This document shows, piece after piece, positions 7,813 to 17,669 of a DNA stretch of 64,000 bases. The notes under the pieces were generated by a model. It was given only the letters and a program-made list of their open reading frames with translations, was not told the origin of the DNA and searched no databases. The first letter of the stretch is position 1; each line of letters opens with the position of its first letter. The position numbers were made by a program, and so were the translations under genes. Source of the DNA: Deltaproteobacteria bacterium (GTDB lineage Bacteria; Desulfobacterota; Desulfobacteria; Desulfobacterales; ETH-SRB1). The stretch is from assembly GCA_030272815.1 (NCBI GenBank), contig JAJSZT010000006.1, forward strand, positions 1 through 64,000, read 5' to 3'.

Positions 7813-9351
7813 ATGATCAAGCCTGCCTTTAAGAAAATATATGTGATACTTGGCGAACAGGATCAAGGAAATCTTGAATGGGTTTTGCAGACGTTATCGT
7901 TCCTGTATTCACATGTTAACCTGACATCAAATATTTATCTTGTTTCGGAAAATCTTTCTGACAGCATGCCCCAGGTGGAACGTATCCAGAAAAACATCAA
8001 CGAGTTTCTCAGCGAGCACCTCTTTGCCAGGCTTTATGTTCATATTGTCCATCCTGCCCCCCCATCGGCCATGGATGACATACGGCTATGTTACAAATAC
8101 CTGAAACAGTCGACTGACAAATTTGACCAGGAAGGTTACAGGCACCAGGAATTGCCAAGACTTATATTGCTGCCTGTTCTTGTTCCTGATGACCAGGTCA
8201 AGCCCATCCAACTTATAGACCTGCTTGATGTGCTAAAAAACTCTTTTTTGTTGTCCAGCCTTTACCTGAACAAGGACACTTTAGATCTGGCTCAAGATGA
8301 AAAGCTTCTGTCTTTGACGGACAAGGTTTACTACGGCATCGGAAATTCCAGAAAAATGACAGACGTGGTTTGCAATCTATTTCGCCAGGATATCCTTGAT
8401 GATTCATTGGATAAGATAGAAATTAACGACTTATCTATGACAGAGCCTTGCCCGGATTCCCTAATTATCTCAGCTCAAGATTGTAATGTTTACAGTTGTA
8501 TGGATGCATTCCTCAAAAATGAAAGTCTGGCAAAAATTTATGAAACGCACAGCCTGGAAGAACTTTTGGCCGATTATTATCAACAAGATAAGTCTAAAAG
8601 AGACTGCCTTGGATGCAGAGAACAAGTGATTAATTCTTTTGCAGATTCGCCCAAGTCGCTTGCAACTGACCAGGAGATAGGAGCGTTGCTTTATCATTTT
8701 GGAATCTTACGCCAGGAATCAGAAGACGATTTCCAGGCAGTAAAAAACTTTAAGCAATCCCTGAATCTTTCTCCAATTGAAGAAACCGATCCTGTTTATT
8801 TCCGACTTGGCATTGGATACACAAAAATCGGACACTACGATCAGGCTCTTAAAGCGTTTAAAAGTGTTGAGATAGCATATCAGGGTCAGTACTTTTTCCA
8901 CTTCTACAAAGGGCTTTGTTATTTTGGAACACAAGACTATGCCACAGCCTTGGAGGAATTTTCAAATGCCTTGCAATCCAAGCCCCAACATGATGACCAA
9001 ATCAGGATTTTGATCTATATAGGAACATGCTTCAACAACCTCGGTAAGTATGAGCAGGCCGTGGGCGAATTGGAAAAGGCTAAGGAAACGGCAGGCGATG
9101 TGAAAGAAATTTATAATGCTCTCGGCTTTTCATATTTCATGATTAAAGACTATGACAAGTCTATTGAAAACCTTAAAATGGCTGTTGAAATCGATCCTTT
9201 TTCCGCTATTGATTATGCCAGCCTTGGATCAAATTACCGCGAAAAAGGAGATCTTAACATGGCAATTGGGATGTATGAAAAAGCCCTGGCTTTGGATCCT
9301 GGTATGACTTCTGCGAGGGAACATCTTGAAAGGCTGAATAAAAAATTATAA
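7813..9351 (+). CDS. TPR-repeat protein next to the radical SAM enzyme
   Basis: A 512-residue protein starting at the ATG at 7813, 16 bp after the radical SAM gene. The first 240 residues are a globular alpha/beta domain without a recognised motif. A short Cys pair (D-C-L-G-C) follows near residue 265. From about residue 290 to the end there are five to six tetratricopeptide repeats (for example HYDQALKAFKSVE, DYATALEEFSNAL, KYEQAVGELEKAK, DYDKSIENLKMAV, DLNMAIGMYEKAL). TPR arrays bind other proteins, so this is probably a scaffold or partner of the upstream enzyme; that partnership is inferred from spacing only. Confidence 0.8.
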   Translation: MIKPAFKKIYVILGEQDQGNLEWVLQTLSFLYSHVNLTSNIYLVSENLSDSMPQVERIQKNINEFLSEHLFARLYVHIVHPAPPSAMDDIRLCYKYLKQSTDKFDQEGYRHQELPRLILLPVLVPDDQVKPIQLIDLLDVLKNSFLLSSLYLNKDTLDLAQDEKLLSLTDKVYYGIGNSRKMTDVVCNLFRQDILDDSLDKIEINDLSMTEPCPDSLIISAQDCNVYSCMDAFLKNESLAKIYETHSLEELLADYYQQDKSKRDCLGCREQVINSFADSPKSLATDQEIGALLYHFGILRQESEDDFQAVKNFKQSLNLSPIEETDPVYFRLGIGYTKIGHYDQALKAFKSVEIAYQGQYFFHFYKGLCYFGTQDYATALEEFSNALQSKPQHDDQIRILIYIGTCFNNLGKYEQAVGELEKAKETAGDVKEIYNALGFSYFMIKDYDKSIENLKMAVEIDPFSAIDYASLGSNYREKGDLNMAIGMYEKALALDPGMTSAREHLERLNKKL

Positions 9352-9517
9352 TTAGTGTCTGGACGAAAACTCAAAACACCTGAAATTATAGTCAGTTGGA
9401 TGCTATTCTCAAATCGAAGATTTTTAGCAGTTAGCTTTTAGCAATTAGTCTTTAGCTTAAAAAATCAAAGAGATAACACATTCAGCTAAGAGCTAACAGC
9501 TAATGGCTAATAGCTTT
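9349..9517. repeat. Interspersed repeat (about 165 bp), copy 1
   Basis: It begins TAATTAGTGTCTGGACGAAA and contains runs of GCTAATAGCTAA-type units at its right end. A highly similar copy lies at 36410-36571. It occupies most of the gap 9352-9664; the rest of that gap is AT-rich leader with a good ribosome site (AAAGGAGTG) for the next gene. Confidence 0.75.
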
Positions 9518-9664
9518 ATCACAAATCTTCACATCGGTAAATAAGCTGAAACTATTGCCAGCATTAAAAAAATACATTTCGGATAAATATTTATTATAAC
9601 ACAGAATTATATTTTGAGCAACCGTTAACTGTAAACTGTTAACCGTGAAAGGAGTGCATCGGCA

Positions 9665-10033
9665 ATGAAATGGTTTCTCTATCTTATCAGTTTTAGTTGG
9701 ATTGCGTCAGGTTCATGTCTTATTCTTTATACCATACAATGCAGAGAGCTGCTTAACAATGTGCTGACTAAAAGTTATGAAAAAATTATTGCAGCTTCAG
9801 CAATTATAATAGGTCTTCTGCTCATTATTTCCGCATTTCAGGCGCAAGGCTTCTGGTTCATAGTATTTCTTGGGATTATTGCTATCTGCAAGGGATTCTT
9901 TGTTATTTTTAACCCCAAAAAATCTTTTGATAATATCAGGAACTGGTATTTAAATACAGCTTCGGATCAAACTTACAGGCTATTTGGAATAATTTTAATA
10001 GTAATTGGAACAGTGATGATAACCTGGATTTGA
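9665..10033 (+). CDS. Small integral membrane protein
   Basis: A 122-residue protein with three or four hydrophobic segments, roughly residues 4-22, 43-60, 65-83 and 104-120. Short charged loops join them (R-E-L-L-N-N-V-L-T-K and N-P-K-K-S-F-D). It is preceded by AAAGGAGTGCATCGGCA. No catalytic motif is seen. It lies alone, convergent with the ATPase gene. The family is unknown; an inner-membrane location is the only safe inference. Confidence 0.65.
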   Translation: MKWFLYLISFSWIASGSCLILYTIQCRELLNNVLTKSYEKIIAASAIIIGLLLIISAFQAQGFWFIVFLGIIAICKGFFVIFNPKKSFDNIRNWYLNTASDQTYRLFGIILIVIGTVMITWI

Positions 10034-10050
10034 CAAAGCTATCCTTTTAC

Positions 10051-10746
10051 TTACTGCCTCACTAACATAGTAGAAGGGTCAAGAAGCAATTCAGGATAAT
10101 CACAAGCTTCAAGTCCTCCTTTTAGCGCTTTAACATGAATTTCTTTTCCTTCGGGTTGAAGCTGAATAATAATATCAAAAAGATCAGATAGATGCAAAAG
10201 AGAAGCCGGCATACCATCCAGACCCGGTTCGTCATGGCGGTGCGTTCTTACTGTAAACCAGACATGCATAGAACTGTTTTCAGCAAGTTTTTTTAATTCT
10301 GTTAAAGATTCTCTTATGCCTTTATCAAATGGAAGGCCATCAATAAGAATTACCTGCGGTAAAAAAATTTTCTGTTCTATCAGATCGGTCAGTCTTTCCT
10401 CAAGTTTTGGTACGCTAAAACCATCTACCTTAAATGTCATTATAAGCCGGTGAGATACTGCAGCTTCCCATAACTCTTCTATCTGACGAATATTATATTG
10501 ATCCGCAATATTTCGAAACACTTCTTCATACCACAAACACACTTTTTTTACTGAATCATCCAAACTTATATGAAGAACATTTCTGCTTCTCAGAAGACTG
10601 TCCAACGCTAACTGCACAAGAATTGCTGTTTTGCCTAAACCAGCTCGCGCCAGCACAGCACCAAACCCTCCTGAATGAAGAATATCCTCTGCTTCATGGC
10701 CCGTAAGCCTCAGAGGATTACGGAAGATTAGCTCCTTTTTTAACAT
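10051..10746 (-). CDS. RecA-like P-loop ATPase, unassigned
   Basis: A 231-residue protein. The start at 10746 is chosen because AAAGAAAGGAGTTTCAAT precedes this ATG; the longer reading to 10884 runs into an inverted-repeat element. It has a Walker A loop ARAGLGKTAIL near residue 35, then LHISLDDSVKK, a Walker B strand IFLPQVILIDGLP near residue 145, and VWFTVRTHR as a sensor strand. The size and order resemble the KaiC/RadA/DnaB-like RecA fold rather than AAA+. It ends with STMLVRQ. No partner gene is adjacent. The role is unknown. Confidence 0.7.
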   Translation of the reverse strand: MLKKELIFRNPLRLTGHEAEDILHSGGFGAVLARAGLGKTAILVQLALDSLLRSRNVLHISLDDSVKKVCLWYEEVFRNIADQYNIRQIEELWEAAVSHRLIMTFKVDGFSVPKLEERLTDLIEQKIFLPQVILIDGLPFDKGIRESLTELKKLAENSSMHVWFTVRTHRHDEPGLDGMPASLLHLSDLFDIIIQLQPEGKEIHVKALKGGLEACDYPELLLDPSTMLVRQ

Positions 10747-10771
10747 ATTGAAACTCCTTTCTTTAACTAAG

Positions 10772-10918
10772 TTGAGCAATTTTTTGCGAAGAAATGTGCT
10801 AAGATCTTGATGCAGCAAGGTTTGCGAAAAACATAGGCATACCAATGGATATGTTGAGACTTTTCGCAAACCCTTGATGCGCAAGAGATTGGTACAGGTC
10901 GAGTAAAAAATCGCTCAA
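10772..10918. mobile_element. 147-bp inverted-repeat (MITE-like) element
   Basis: Ends TTGAGCAATTTTTTGC and GTAAAAAATCGCTCAA are inverted complements with two mismatches. An inner pair AAGGTTTGCGAAAA / TTTTCGCAAACCCTT forms a further long stem. The element sits directly upstream of the ATPase ribosome site. No transposase is encoded. Confidence 0.6.
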
Positions 10919-10992
10919 TTTGGTTCAAAGTAAATGATCTGGCTGTTTGTCGCTGTTTTCATCCCGGCATCATCATCATCATAATTATAATG

Positions 10993-13080
10993 CTATGCAA
11001 CATTCTTCTTCTTTTTTTCTGCCGCCTTCTTTGCCAGCTCTTCAGCAACCGAATTGGGAACCTGTTTATATATGTAAAATTCCATGGTAAACTGAGCCTT
11101 ACCTTGAGTTAACGATCTTAATACAGTGGAATAACCAAACATCTCAGCAAGAGGAATCTGAGCTTCGATAACACATATGTAACCTTCATCCTGAGAAGCA
11201 AGAATTATTCCCCGCCTCTGGTTAAGAGAACCCATAACAGCGCCCTGATATTCAGTAGGTGTCTCAACCACGACTTTCATTATAGGCTCATGAATAACCG
11301 GTTTGGCTTTTGCATAACCTTCCAGAAAAGCTCCACGGGCAGCAGCCTGGAATGCCATCTCTGACGAATCAACGGAATGAGATTGTCCGTCATTGATAAC
11401 AATTTTTAAACCGGTAACCGGGAATTCCATTTTAGGCCCTTTTCCAAGACATTTTCTGAATCCCTTTTCACATGCAGGAATAAACTGTGTTGGAATTGCT
11501 CCACCAGTAATTTTGTTTTCAAATACAAATTCTTCTTCAATAACCGGCTCCATATAACCAGCTACACGGCCAAACTGCCCGGCGCCACCTGTCTGTTTTT
11601 TATGTGTATAGTTGAATTCAGCCAGTCTCGTAATAGTTTCTCTATAAGATACGGTAGGAGTACCGGTTGTAACTTCTGCGTTGTACTCGCGACGCATCCT
11701 TTCTACATATACTTCAAGGTGCAGCTCTCCCATTCCTGAAATAATTGTATCGCCTGTCTCCTCACTTACAAATGTTCTAAAGGTTGGATCTTCCTTTGAA
11801 AAACGGTTCAGGGCTTTGGACATATTGACTTCAGCCGCGCTATGTTTAGGAATAATGGCGAGTGAAATAACAGGTTCCGGTATATACATGGATGTCATGG
11901 TAAGATTAACGTCCCTATGCACAAAAGTATCGCCTGAAGCACAATCAATACCAAAAAGAGCCCCTATATATCCTGCCGAGATTTTCCCAATATCTTCCAT
12001 CTGGTTTGCATGCATGCGAGCAACTCTGCCGACTTTTAGCTTTTTTCCGGTCCTGATATTAAAAATTGTATCTCCCTTTGCAAGTGTTCCCTGATAAACA
12101 CGCACATAGGTAAGCTGCCCGTACTGTCCTTCTTCTATCTTGAAAGCATAAGCAACAAGCGGTTTTTGTGGATCATTGGAAAGAATTACTTCAGCCTCAT
12201 TATTACTCAGATCAAGGGCAAGATTTTCTATCTCTGATGGACAGGGCAAAAGATTTGTTACTGCATCAAGAATCGGCTGAACCCCCTTGTTTTTATAGGC
12301 TGATCCTATAAAAACTGGAGTTATTTCGCGGGCAATTGTACCTCTTCGCACAGCAGAAATAAGAAGTTCATCCGTAACATTATCCTCAAGAGCAGCCTCC
12401 ATGAGTTCGTCTGAAAACATAGAAGCAACATCAATCAGTTCTTCACGCTTTCCAACGGCTTCTGATAAAAGGCTTTCAGGAATATCTTCAACACGAATAT
12501 TTTCTCCATTTATACCATCAAAATAAACAGCCTTCATAGAAACCAGGTCAACCACACCTTCAAAATCCGCTTCAAGCCCTATTGGAATCTGCATGGCAAC
12601 CGCATTGTGCCCAAGCTTGGTCTTCAACTGTTCGATTACACGGGAAGGATTGGCTCCGCTTCTGTCACATTTATTGATAAAGGCCAGACAAGGCACTTTG
12701 TACCGCTTCATCTGCTGATCAACAGTAATGGACTGTGACTGAACACCGCCCACAGAGCACAGAACAAGTATTGCACCGTCAAGGACCTTTAAGGCTCTTT
12801 CTACCTCTATTGTAAAATCAACATGCCCCGGGGTATCAATGATATTGATCTCATGGTCCTGCCATTCACAATATGTTGCCGCTGAAGCTATGGTTATACC
12901 GCGCTCCTTTTCAAGCTCCATGGAATCCATTGTTGCGCCGACACCATCTTTTCCTTTCACGTCATGTATTGCATGTATGCGTTTGGTGTAAAAAAGAATC
13001 CTTTCGGTAAGCGTGGTCTTTCCTGAATCAATGTGTGCGCTTATGCCTATGTTTCTAACTTTTTCAGAAGTCTTTTCCAT
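10993..13080 (-). CDS. fusA: Translation elongation factor G (spd/mitochondrial EF-G1-like type)
   Basis: A 695-residue protein and the full EF-G domain set. The GTPase motifs are G1 [19 protein letters not shown]2 [11 protein letters not shown]3 [16 protein letters not shown] and G4 NKCDRSGA, followed by domain II, then domains III-V ending in [12 protein letters not shown]. It catalyses GTP-driven translocation on the ribosome. The G1 region has [13 protein letters not shown] instead of the canonical DAGKTTTTERILYY, as in the spdEFG1 subgroup known from spirochaetes, planctomycetes and deltaproteobacteria. It stands alone, not in the rpsL-rpsG-fusA-tuf operon, which fits that subgroup. Confidence 0.93.
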   Translation of the reverse strand: MEKTSEKVRNIGISAHIDSGKTTLTERILFYTKRIHAIHDVKGKDGVGATMDSMELEKERGITIASAATYCEWQDHEINIIDTPGHVDFTIEVERALKVLDGAILVLCSVGGVQSQSITVDQQMKRYKVPCLAFINKCDRSGANPSRVIEQLKTKLGHNAVAMQIPIGLEADFEGVVDLVSMKAVYFDGINGENIRVEDIPESLLSEAVGKREELIDVASMFSDELMEAALEDNVTDELLISAVRRGTIAREITPVFIGSAYKNKGVQPILDAVTNLLPCPSEIENLALDLSNNEAEVILSNDPQKPLVAYAFKIEEGQYGQLTYVRVYQGTLAKGDTIFNIRTGKKLKVGRVARMHANQMEDIGKISAGYIGALFGIDCASGDTFVHRDVNLTMTSMYIPEPVISLAIIPKHSAAEVNMSKALNRFSKEDPTFRTFVSEETGDTIISGMGELHLEVYVERMRREYNAEVTTGTPTVSYRETITRLAEFNYTHKKQTGGAGQFGRVAGYMEPVIEEEFVFENKITGGAIPTQFIPACEKGFRKCLGKGPKMEFPVTGLKIVINDGQSHSVDSSEMAFQAAARGAFLEGYAKAKPVIHEPIMKVVVETPTEYQGAVMGSLNQRRGIILASQDEGYICVIEAQIPLAEMFGYSTVLRSLTQGKAQFTMEFYIYKQVPNSVAEELAKKAAEKKKKNVA

Positions 13081-13507
13081 AATGTTTTTATCCTAAAAAT
13101 ATATACAATATTACAAAAACTGAAAATAAAAAATCCCGCATTTGGAATTATACCATATGGGGATCTGCTATATTATTAACTACGATTTCAGAATTAGAAA
13201 ACAGAATTTACATCAGCTCAATCCAATCCTCCATGGTTACAGTAATAGCCAATTATAAAACTATTACATTTAATGTTGACTGAAACCTACCCCCGCCAAA
13301 TGAAGACAATTATACTATTTATTAAAGATAAGTTTGTCAAGAAAATTTTTAACTCTTTAAGAGAACCGGTTCTTAATAACTAAACTTGCAACATAACGCC
13401 CCCTTTGTTGTGTTAATCAACTATTCAAACTCAAACCATTTCTCTTTGAATAACCTTAAACATCTACCTGTTTTTATGGTTTTCAACCGACAATAATAAA
13501 TCCCGTA
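13081..13507. other. Intergenic region between the usher-like gene and fusA
   Basis: AT-rich and non-coding. It must contain the promoter of fusA and the end of the upstream operon. The only structure seen is an imperfect palindrome around GAACCGGTTC (about 13362-13371). No clear T-tailed terminator or consensus promoter was found by eye. Confidence 0.4.
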
Positions 13508-16306
13508 TTACTTCTCCTCTTCCTCAATCAAAGTTCCACCCTCCTCAATAACCTGGATAGTACGCTTCCTCGGTAAGACCCTTATCAGCATTTCCTTTTT
13601 ATCACCGGGTGCCAGCTCGATTTCAAAGGTATCTTTTTCAAGGTAGTGATATTCAGGCAAATTGTCAGCATACACGGCAAGAGTCCATTGCCCAGGTCGC
13701 ACGTCGTCAAAACTAAACCGACCTTTCCTGTCCGTAAGCATGCGCCATATCTCTAACTCGCTTTTGAACTCCAAAAGGACATTCGCCAGGCCATACTCTT
13801 CAACAAGGTCCGTTTCAGTATTTTTGGGGACAGCTCTGTCCTTACCCTTATGAACTGTGTATTCTTTTTGCAGATAATCTTCTTTTGCAAATCCATAGAC
13901 CATGACCTTGCCCGTAAGATCGGCGCTTTCTGTTATCCCTATTTCAATTGAGGTCTCTTTTCCGCCCTCAATATCCACCTTAAGAGGGGTTTTTTCCACG
14001 GAAATCCGCTCAAGGCCGATGCTTGCGCTGTCGATGTTCAGGTAGAAGGCCCCTGGTTTCAGGGCAGGGAAGGTAAATTCGCCGTCGCTATCCGTTACCG
14101 CTGTGGCGCCACTCAGACGGAGGATGGCATTTTGAATCGGTTGACCGGTCTCTTGATCACGGACATACCCCTCAAGCATGCCTATGCTCTTTTTCCTCCC
14201 AACGGGCAGGCCGAAGGGAACGGTAAGCTCAACAATAAAAGCGGTTTCATCCTCCTGATCAGAATTCCTGCTATACATGGTATGACGACCGCGAGCAGAG
14301 AGCCTGATCTTATTGAAGAATAGATAACTCAAAGCCAAATCAAGGTTATGCCGGTCTCTGGAATCAGTTCCTATGCAATCATATTTTTCAAGTTTGAGAT
14401 TGACGCTTGCCGTTTTACCTATCTTGAAAGAGCCGGTCAGGCCTGTGTTTATGGTGACCCTGTCTTCGTCCTCGGGATTCCCACGCCTGCTGTAGCGCAC
14501 ATAACCCCCATAAGTTTGATTGCGAGTCGGCATAAAATAGGCAGTGCCTTCATATATTCCCACATCAACTGTTTGGTCCTTCAGCCTGTCCTTTGTCTTT
14601 CCCAATTCGGCAGAGGCATTAAAAAAGAGCTTTTTGAAGCTCTGTCCTACCCGGCCCCTGAAAGTCAGCTCCCTGTAATCAAAATCCGGCTCCGGGAAAC
14701 GGTCTTCACGAGTACGATATCGTGACTCAATTGAAATGGTTGTTCCTGTCTTAAATATGTAGTTCAGTCCTAACAAACCAAACCTTTCTATCGCGGCCGA
14801 TTCAATCGAAGGATCCATATCAAGATTATTCTTCTCCTGGCGGATGGTGGTATTCAGGGTGAAATGCTTTCTTATGGGAAAAAAGAAATTGCCTGAGATA
14901 TACTCCTTGTCCTGATAATAGCCTGGAAAATCGGGTTCTGCGTAGATGTATTCCAAACGATAAGATCCGCCCCACTCAGGAGAGCCGTAAAGGTTGAGCC
15001 AGTATGCGTTGTCATTTCTGTTGCCATCCTTTCCGTATGCTGCTTCAAATTCAATGTACGTATTTTCAAAAGGCTCAAGTTTCCCTTGCAGACTTGCAAT
15101 TTGAGCATCTTCTATATCACTTTTTTTTTTGAACAGATTGAGACCAATCCTGTACCTGTTGCGAAACAGACAATCAAAATGAAGGGCTGTCTCTTTCTCT
15201 TTTGGATCAAGCCACCTTGTTTTCATATGATAGCCCCTAAATCCAAAACCGCCTAAGACCAGCCCAGCCCCAGCTCCCCTGCCGTCAAGACTCTGCTCGG
15301 TGAGGCGTGAAAGAGAGTAATAATTATCGCCCAGAAGAACGTCAGCATCCTCTCTTTGGTATCCGGCAAAATACCTGTCGCGCTGTCCAAACATTGAACT
15401 ATCTTCAAGGGTGTCAGGCCCCCGGAACAGGAACGTAATCTCATCTTCCCCTTCTTCGCTCAGTTTCCCTCTCCCTGAGAATTCACCCTGAAACCCGGTC
15501 TTTTTCTCTTCATTCCTTTGGCCTACTGACCTGAAGGTTATTTTTGCAGGAATTCTATGAAAACGATCCACCTCTCCCGTTATCTTAGGGATAATGTTTA
15601 CAGCACACCTTGCCTGGCCTCTCATTTTTTCATCCTCAACGGACTGGACCGTCAACTTGAGGTGATGCTTAAAACCCTTTCTGAGCTTTTCATCGGTCTT
15701 TACAGTCACTTTGACGGTCTTTGATTCTCCCGGGGCGAGTGTTATCTTGTCAGGAACAACAGTGTATGGCAGGTCCTGACCGCTTTGTACCTTAATAACG
15801 ACCCTGTTTTCTGTATTGCTGGCATTAATCACTGAAAAGATGGCTTTGTAAGGCTCCCCGGCGATAACGCTTTCAGGGGCTTGCAGAAATTCGGCCTGCA
15901 GCTTTGTGACAGGGAGAACCTTCACAAAGATCCTCGCAAAGTCACTGATGGAGGGATATTTGACCGAGCTGACCCGATAGATTATCTCATATTTGCCGGC
16001 CAAGGCTGTCTGGGGGATAAAAAAGCTGACCAACCTTATTTCGGTGCCATTTGGAGCAAGGCGGAAAGGGAATGACAGTATGATAAGTTTCCATCCCTCA
16101 GGGAGTTTTACATGTGATATGAATTCCAGCACTTCATCTGAGGTGTTGGTTACTTTAAAAGTGGTGGTTACAAGGTTTTTTGGCTCAGTTTCAAATAATT
16201 CCTGCCCGCTTATCCTGACCTGTACACCTCTCTGCCAGGCCTCAAGCGTGCCGGCAATAAATAAGAAATCAGAAATAATTAAGAGGATAAAAAGGCTTCT
16301 CTTCAA
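13508..16306 (-). CDS. Usher-like outer-membrane beta-barrel protein with NEW3-type and carboxypeptidase-regulatory-like domains
   Basis: A 932-residue protein with an N-terminal signal (MKRSLFILLIISDFLFIAG, cleavage near L-E-A-W). Residues about 25-240 are two beta-sandwich domains of the NEW3/COG1470 type (L-A-P-N-G-T-E ... L-A-P-G-E-S-K-T-V-K-V). Residues about 250-715 are long runs of alternating aromatic/polar strands with short turns, as expected of an outer-membrane barrel. A carboxypeptidase-regulatory-like domain follows (GMLEGYVRDQETGQPIQNA), then a second one (TDRKGRFSFDDVRPGQWTL). It starts 9 bp after the chaperone-like gene. By position, size and barrel it could serve as the secretion pore of a chaperone/usher-type fibre, but it lacks any recognised PapC-type sequence. 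Confidence 0.7.
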   Translation of the reverse strand: MKRSLFILLIISDFLFIAGTLEAWQRGVQVRISGQELFETEPKNLVTTTFKVTNTSDEVLEFISHVKLPEGWKLIILSFPFRLAPNGTEIRLVSFFIPQTALAGKYEIIYRVSSVKYPSISDFARIFVKVLPVTKLQAEFLQAPESVIAGEPYKAIFSVINASNTENRVVIKVQSGQDLPYTVVPDKITLAPGESKTVKVTVKTDEKLRKGFKHHLKLTVQSVEDEKMRGQARCAVNIIPKITGEVDRFHRIPAKITFRSVGQRNEEKKTGFQGEFSGRGKLSEEGEDEITFLFRGPDTLEDSSMFGQRDRYFAGYQREDADVLLGDNYYSLSRLTEQSLDGRGAGAGLVLGGFGFRGYHMKTRWLDPKEKETALHFDCLFRNRYRIGLNLFKKKSDIEDAQIASLQGKLEPFENTYIEFEAAYGKDGNRNDNAYWLNLYGSPEWGGSYRLEYIYAEPDFPGYYQDKEYISGNFFFPIRKHFTLNTTIRQEKNNLDMDPSIESAAIERFGLLGLNYIFKTGTTISIESRYRTREDRFPEPDFDYRELTFRGRVGQSFKKLFFNASAELGKTKDRLKDQTVDVGIYEGTAYFMPTRNQTYGGYVRYSRRGNPEDEDRVTINTGLTGSFKIGKTASVNLKLEKYDCIGTDSRDRHNLDLALSYLFFNKIRLSARGRHTMYSRNSDQEDETAFIVELTVPFGLPVGRKKSIGMLEGYVRDQETGQPIQNAILRLSGATAVTDSDGEFTFPALKPGAFYLNIDSASIGLERISVEKTPLKVDIEGGKETSIEIGITESADLTGKVMVYGFAKEDYLQKEYTVHKGKDRAVPKNTETDLVEEYGLANVLLEFKSELEIWRMLTDRKGRFSFDDVRPGQWTLAVYADNLPEYHYLEKDTFEIELAPGDKKEMLIRVLPRKRTIQVIEEGGTLIEEEEK

Positions 16307-16315
16307 TTATGGCAC

Positions 16316-17131
16316 CTATTCGAACTTAAGGGTATAGGTAGCCCCAAACAGATCGTTACCGCCACAGTCTGCTACAACCAGGGCCTTGTATTTGCCTTTG
16401 GGCAACTGGCTCAGGTCAATTCTGAATCTGACGGAAGTAGTGGGATAGACGCTCAGCTTTCCACCTTCAAACTTGCCAATAGACTTGCCTTTTTGATCAT
16501 AAAGCTCGGCCCATAAAGCCGGCCTGAGCAATCTTTCCCCTATGTTTTCTATATCAAGCTGTAAAATCCTTCCTTTATCTTCTTTCAAAAGCCTTGTTTT
16601 TAAGAATTTAAGTTTGCGGGTGCCGGTATCACCAATCTGCGTTATCATCTGAGCGCCGTAACGGATGACCTGGCTTATGCCAAATGTGATTTTATCTTTC
16701 TCCTGTCTGGCCGCCTCTGGCGAACTTGAAGAAATACCCTCAATCATAATCATGCTCCAGTAGGTTCCGGTTAGGGTCTTATCATCGGGGACTTCAAGGG
16801 TATAGTTGACTTGTGATGTGCCTTTGGGTGGAATTGTAAGACGATGGGGACTAAAGGTTATCCAGTCGGCGTTGGACCGGGGGTCCTTCCCGGGTTCACC
16901 ATAAATATTGCTGCCGTCAGAGTAAAAAAGGTAATCGGTCTGGTAGATCTTTACCTCTTGAGGATCTTCTTCCGTGTTCCTGAGCTGGATGACTCCCTGG
17001 CAGGTTTCTCCCGCCTGGATTTCCTTTTCATATGTCAGACCGCTTGTAACAGAAACCCCGGCTACGGATACACAAGGCATAATCAAACAAAAAAACAAGC
17101 CCATGAGAATTATTCCTGTTTTGGATCTCAT
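16316..17131 (-). CDS. Periplasmic fibre-assembly chaperone-like protein (two Ig-like domains)
   Basis: A 271-residue protein with a signal peptide (GLFFCLIMPCVSVAG). The first domain reads like PapD-type or DUF916 beta-sandwiches: V-x-S-G-L-T-Y-E-K-E-I-Q-A-G-E-T, then V-I-Q-L-R-N-T-E-E-D-P-Q-E-V-K-I-Y-Q, W-I-T-F-S-P-H-R-L-T-I-P-P-K-G-T and V-N-Y-T-L-E-V-P-D. The second domain ends in RFRIDLSQLPKGKYKALV. Such two-domain Ig proteins hold or bind fibre subunits in the periplasm. It lies 12 bp after the small secreted gene and 9 bp before the usher-like gene. There is no C-terminal membrane anchor, unlike typical DUF916 proteins. Confidence 0.68.
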   Translation of the reverse strand: MRSKTGIILMGLFFCLIMPCVSVAGVSVTSGLTYEKEIQAGETCQGVIQLRNTEEDPQEVKIYQTDYLFYSDGSNIYGEPGKDPRSNADWITFSPHRLTIPPKGTSQVNYTLEVPDDKTLTGTYWSMIMIEGISSSSPEAARQEKDKITFGISQVIRYGAQMITQIGDTGTRKLKFLKTRLLKEDKGRILQLDIENIGERLLRPALWAELYDQKGKSIGKFEGGKLSVYPTTSVRFRIDLSQLPKGKYKALVVADCGGNDLFGATYTLKFE

Positions 17132-17143
17132 AAAAGCCCTCCC

Positions 17144-17635
17144 TTATTGGATATCAACGACTGTGTAGTAGAGCACGGTGGAATAGGAAGATGTGGGAAT
17201 TTGAATAGAGGCCCCGGTCAGTCTCAACTGCACATTTATGCCTTTTACCTTCCCGGAACCGGAAAAAAACGGAGTACTGATATCTGTTACCTCTTGATAA
17301 GAAGTACCACCGCTGACGCTTCCACCTTTGCCATCAGAGGTTCTCATGACATATGGATGAAGGTTGTTGCTCCAGTTATCATCCACCTTCCGTATATCAA
17401 TGCGCCAGGCATCTGAGTTCCCGCTTGTACCTGAGATGTCGATCGATATCTGCCCGGAAACGCTGGTGTAAGTGCTTTGCAGGTCGCTCCCCGCGCCGGA
17501 CAATAAGTCGTTTTTGTCAATTGTTTCAGACCAGTTGCCGGTCACTGTAATAGATATATCAGCGTGGGCCGTTTGGGGTACAAAAAACAGAGTAGTCAAA
17601 AGAAATATGATGAAGATTCTGATTGAAAATCTCAT
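17144..17635 (-). CDS. Small secreted beta-rich protein of the fibre operon (possible minor or tip subunit)
   Basis: A 163-residue protein starting at the ATG at 17635, which begins a signal peptide (MRFSIRIFIIFLLTTLFF, cleavage at A-H-A). An in-frame ORF reaches up to 17719 but overlaps the preceding gene. The mature protein is Ser/Thr/Gly rich with beta character (ISITVTGNW, VSGQISIDISG) and ends in SYSTVLYYTVVDIQ, resembling the final strand of the two larger subunits' folds. It lies between the second subunit gene and the chaperone-like gene. A role as a tip or anchoring subunit is inference from position and size. Confidence 0.6.
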   Translation of the reverse strand: MRFSIRIFIIFLLTTLFFVPQTAHADISITVTGNWSETIDKNDLLSGAGSDLQSTYTSVSGQISIDISGTSGNSDAWRIDIRKVDDNWSNNLHPYVMRTSDGKGGSVSGGTSYQEVTDISTPFFSGSGKVKGINVQLRLTGASIQIPTSSYSTVLYYTVVDIQ

Positions 17636-17669
17636 TTTATTGCTCTTTCTCCGGCAGGCCGGGGATCTC

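Noticed and set aside
10747-10884. Longer N-terminus for the RecA-like ATPase
   Set aside because: It is made of inverted-repeat element sequence, and AGGAG precedes the ATG at 10746.
11681-12094. Plus-strand frame within fusA, and similar long frames inside other large genes
   Set aside because: These lie wholly opposite strongly supported genes and have no family features or ribosome sites.
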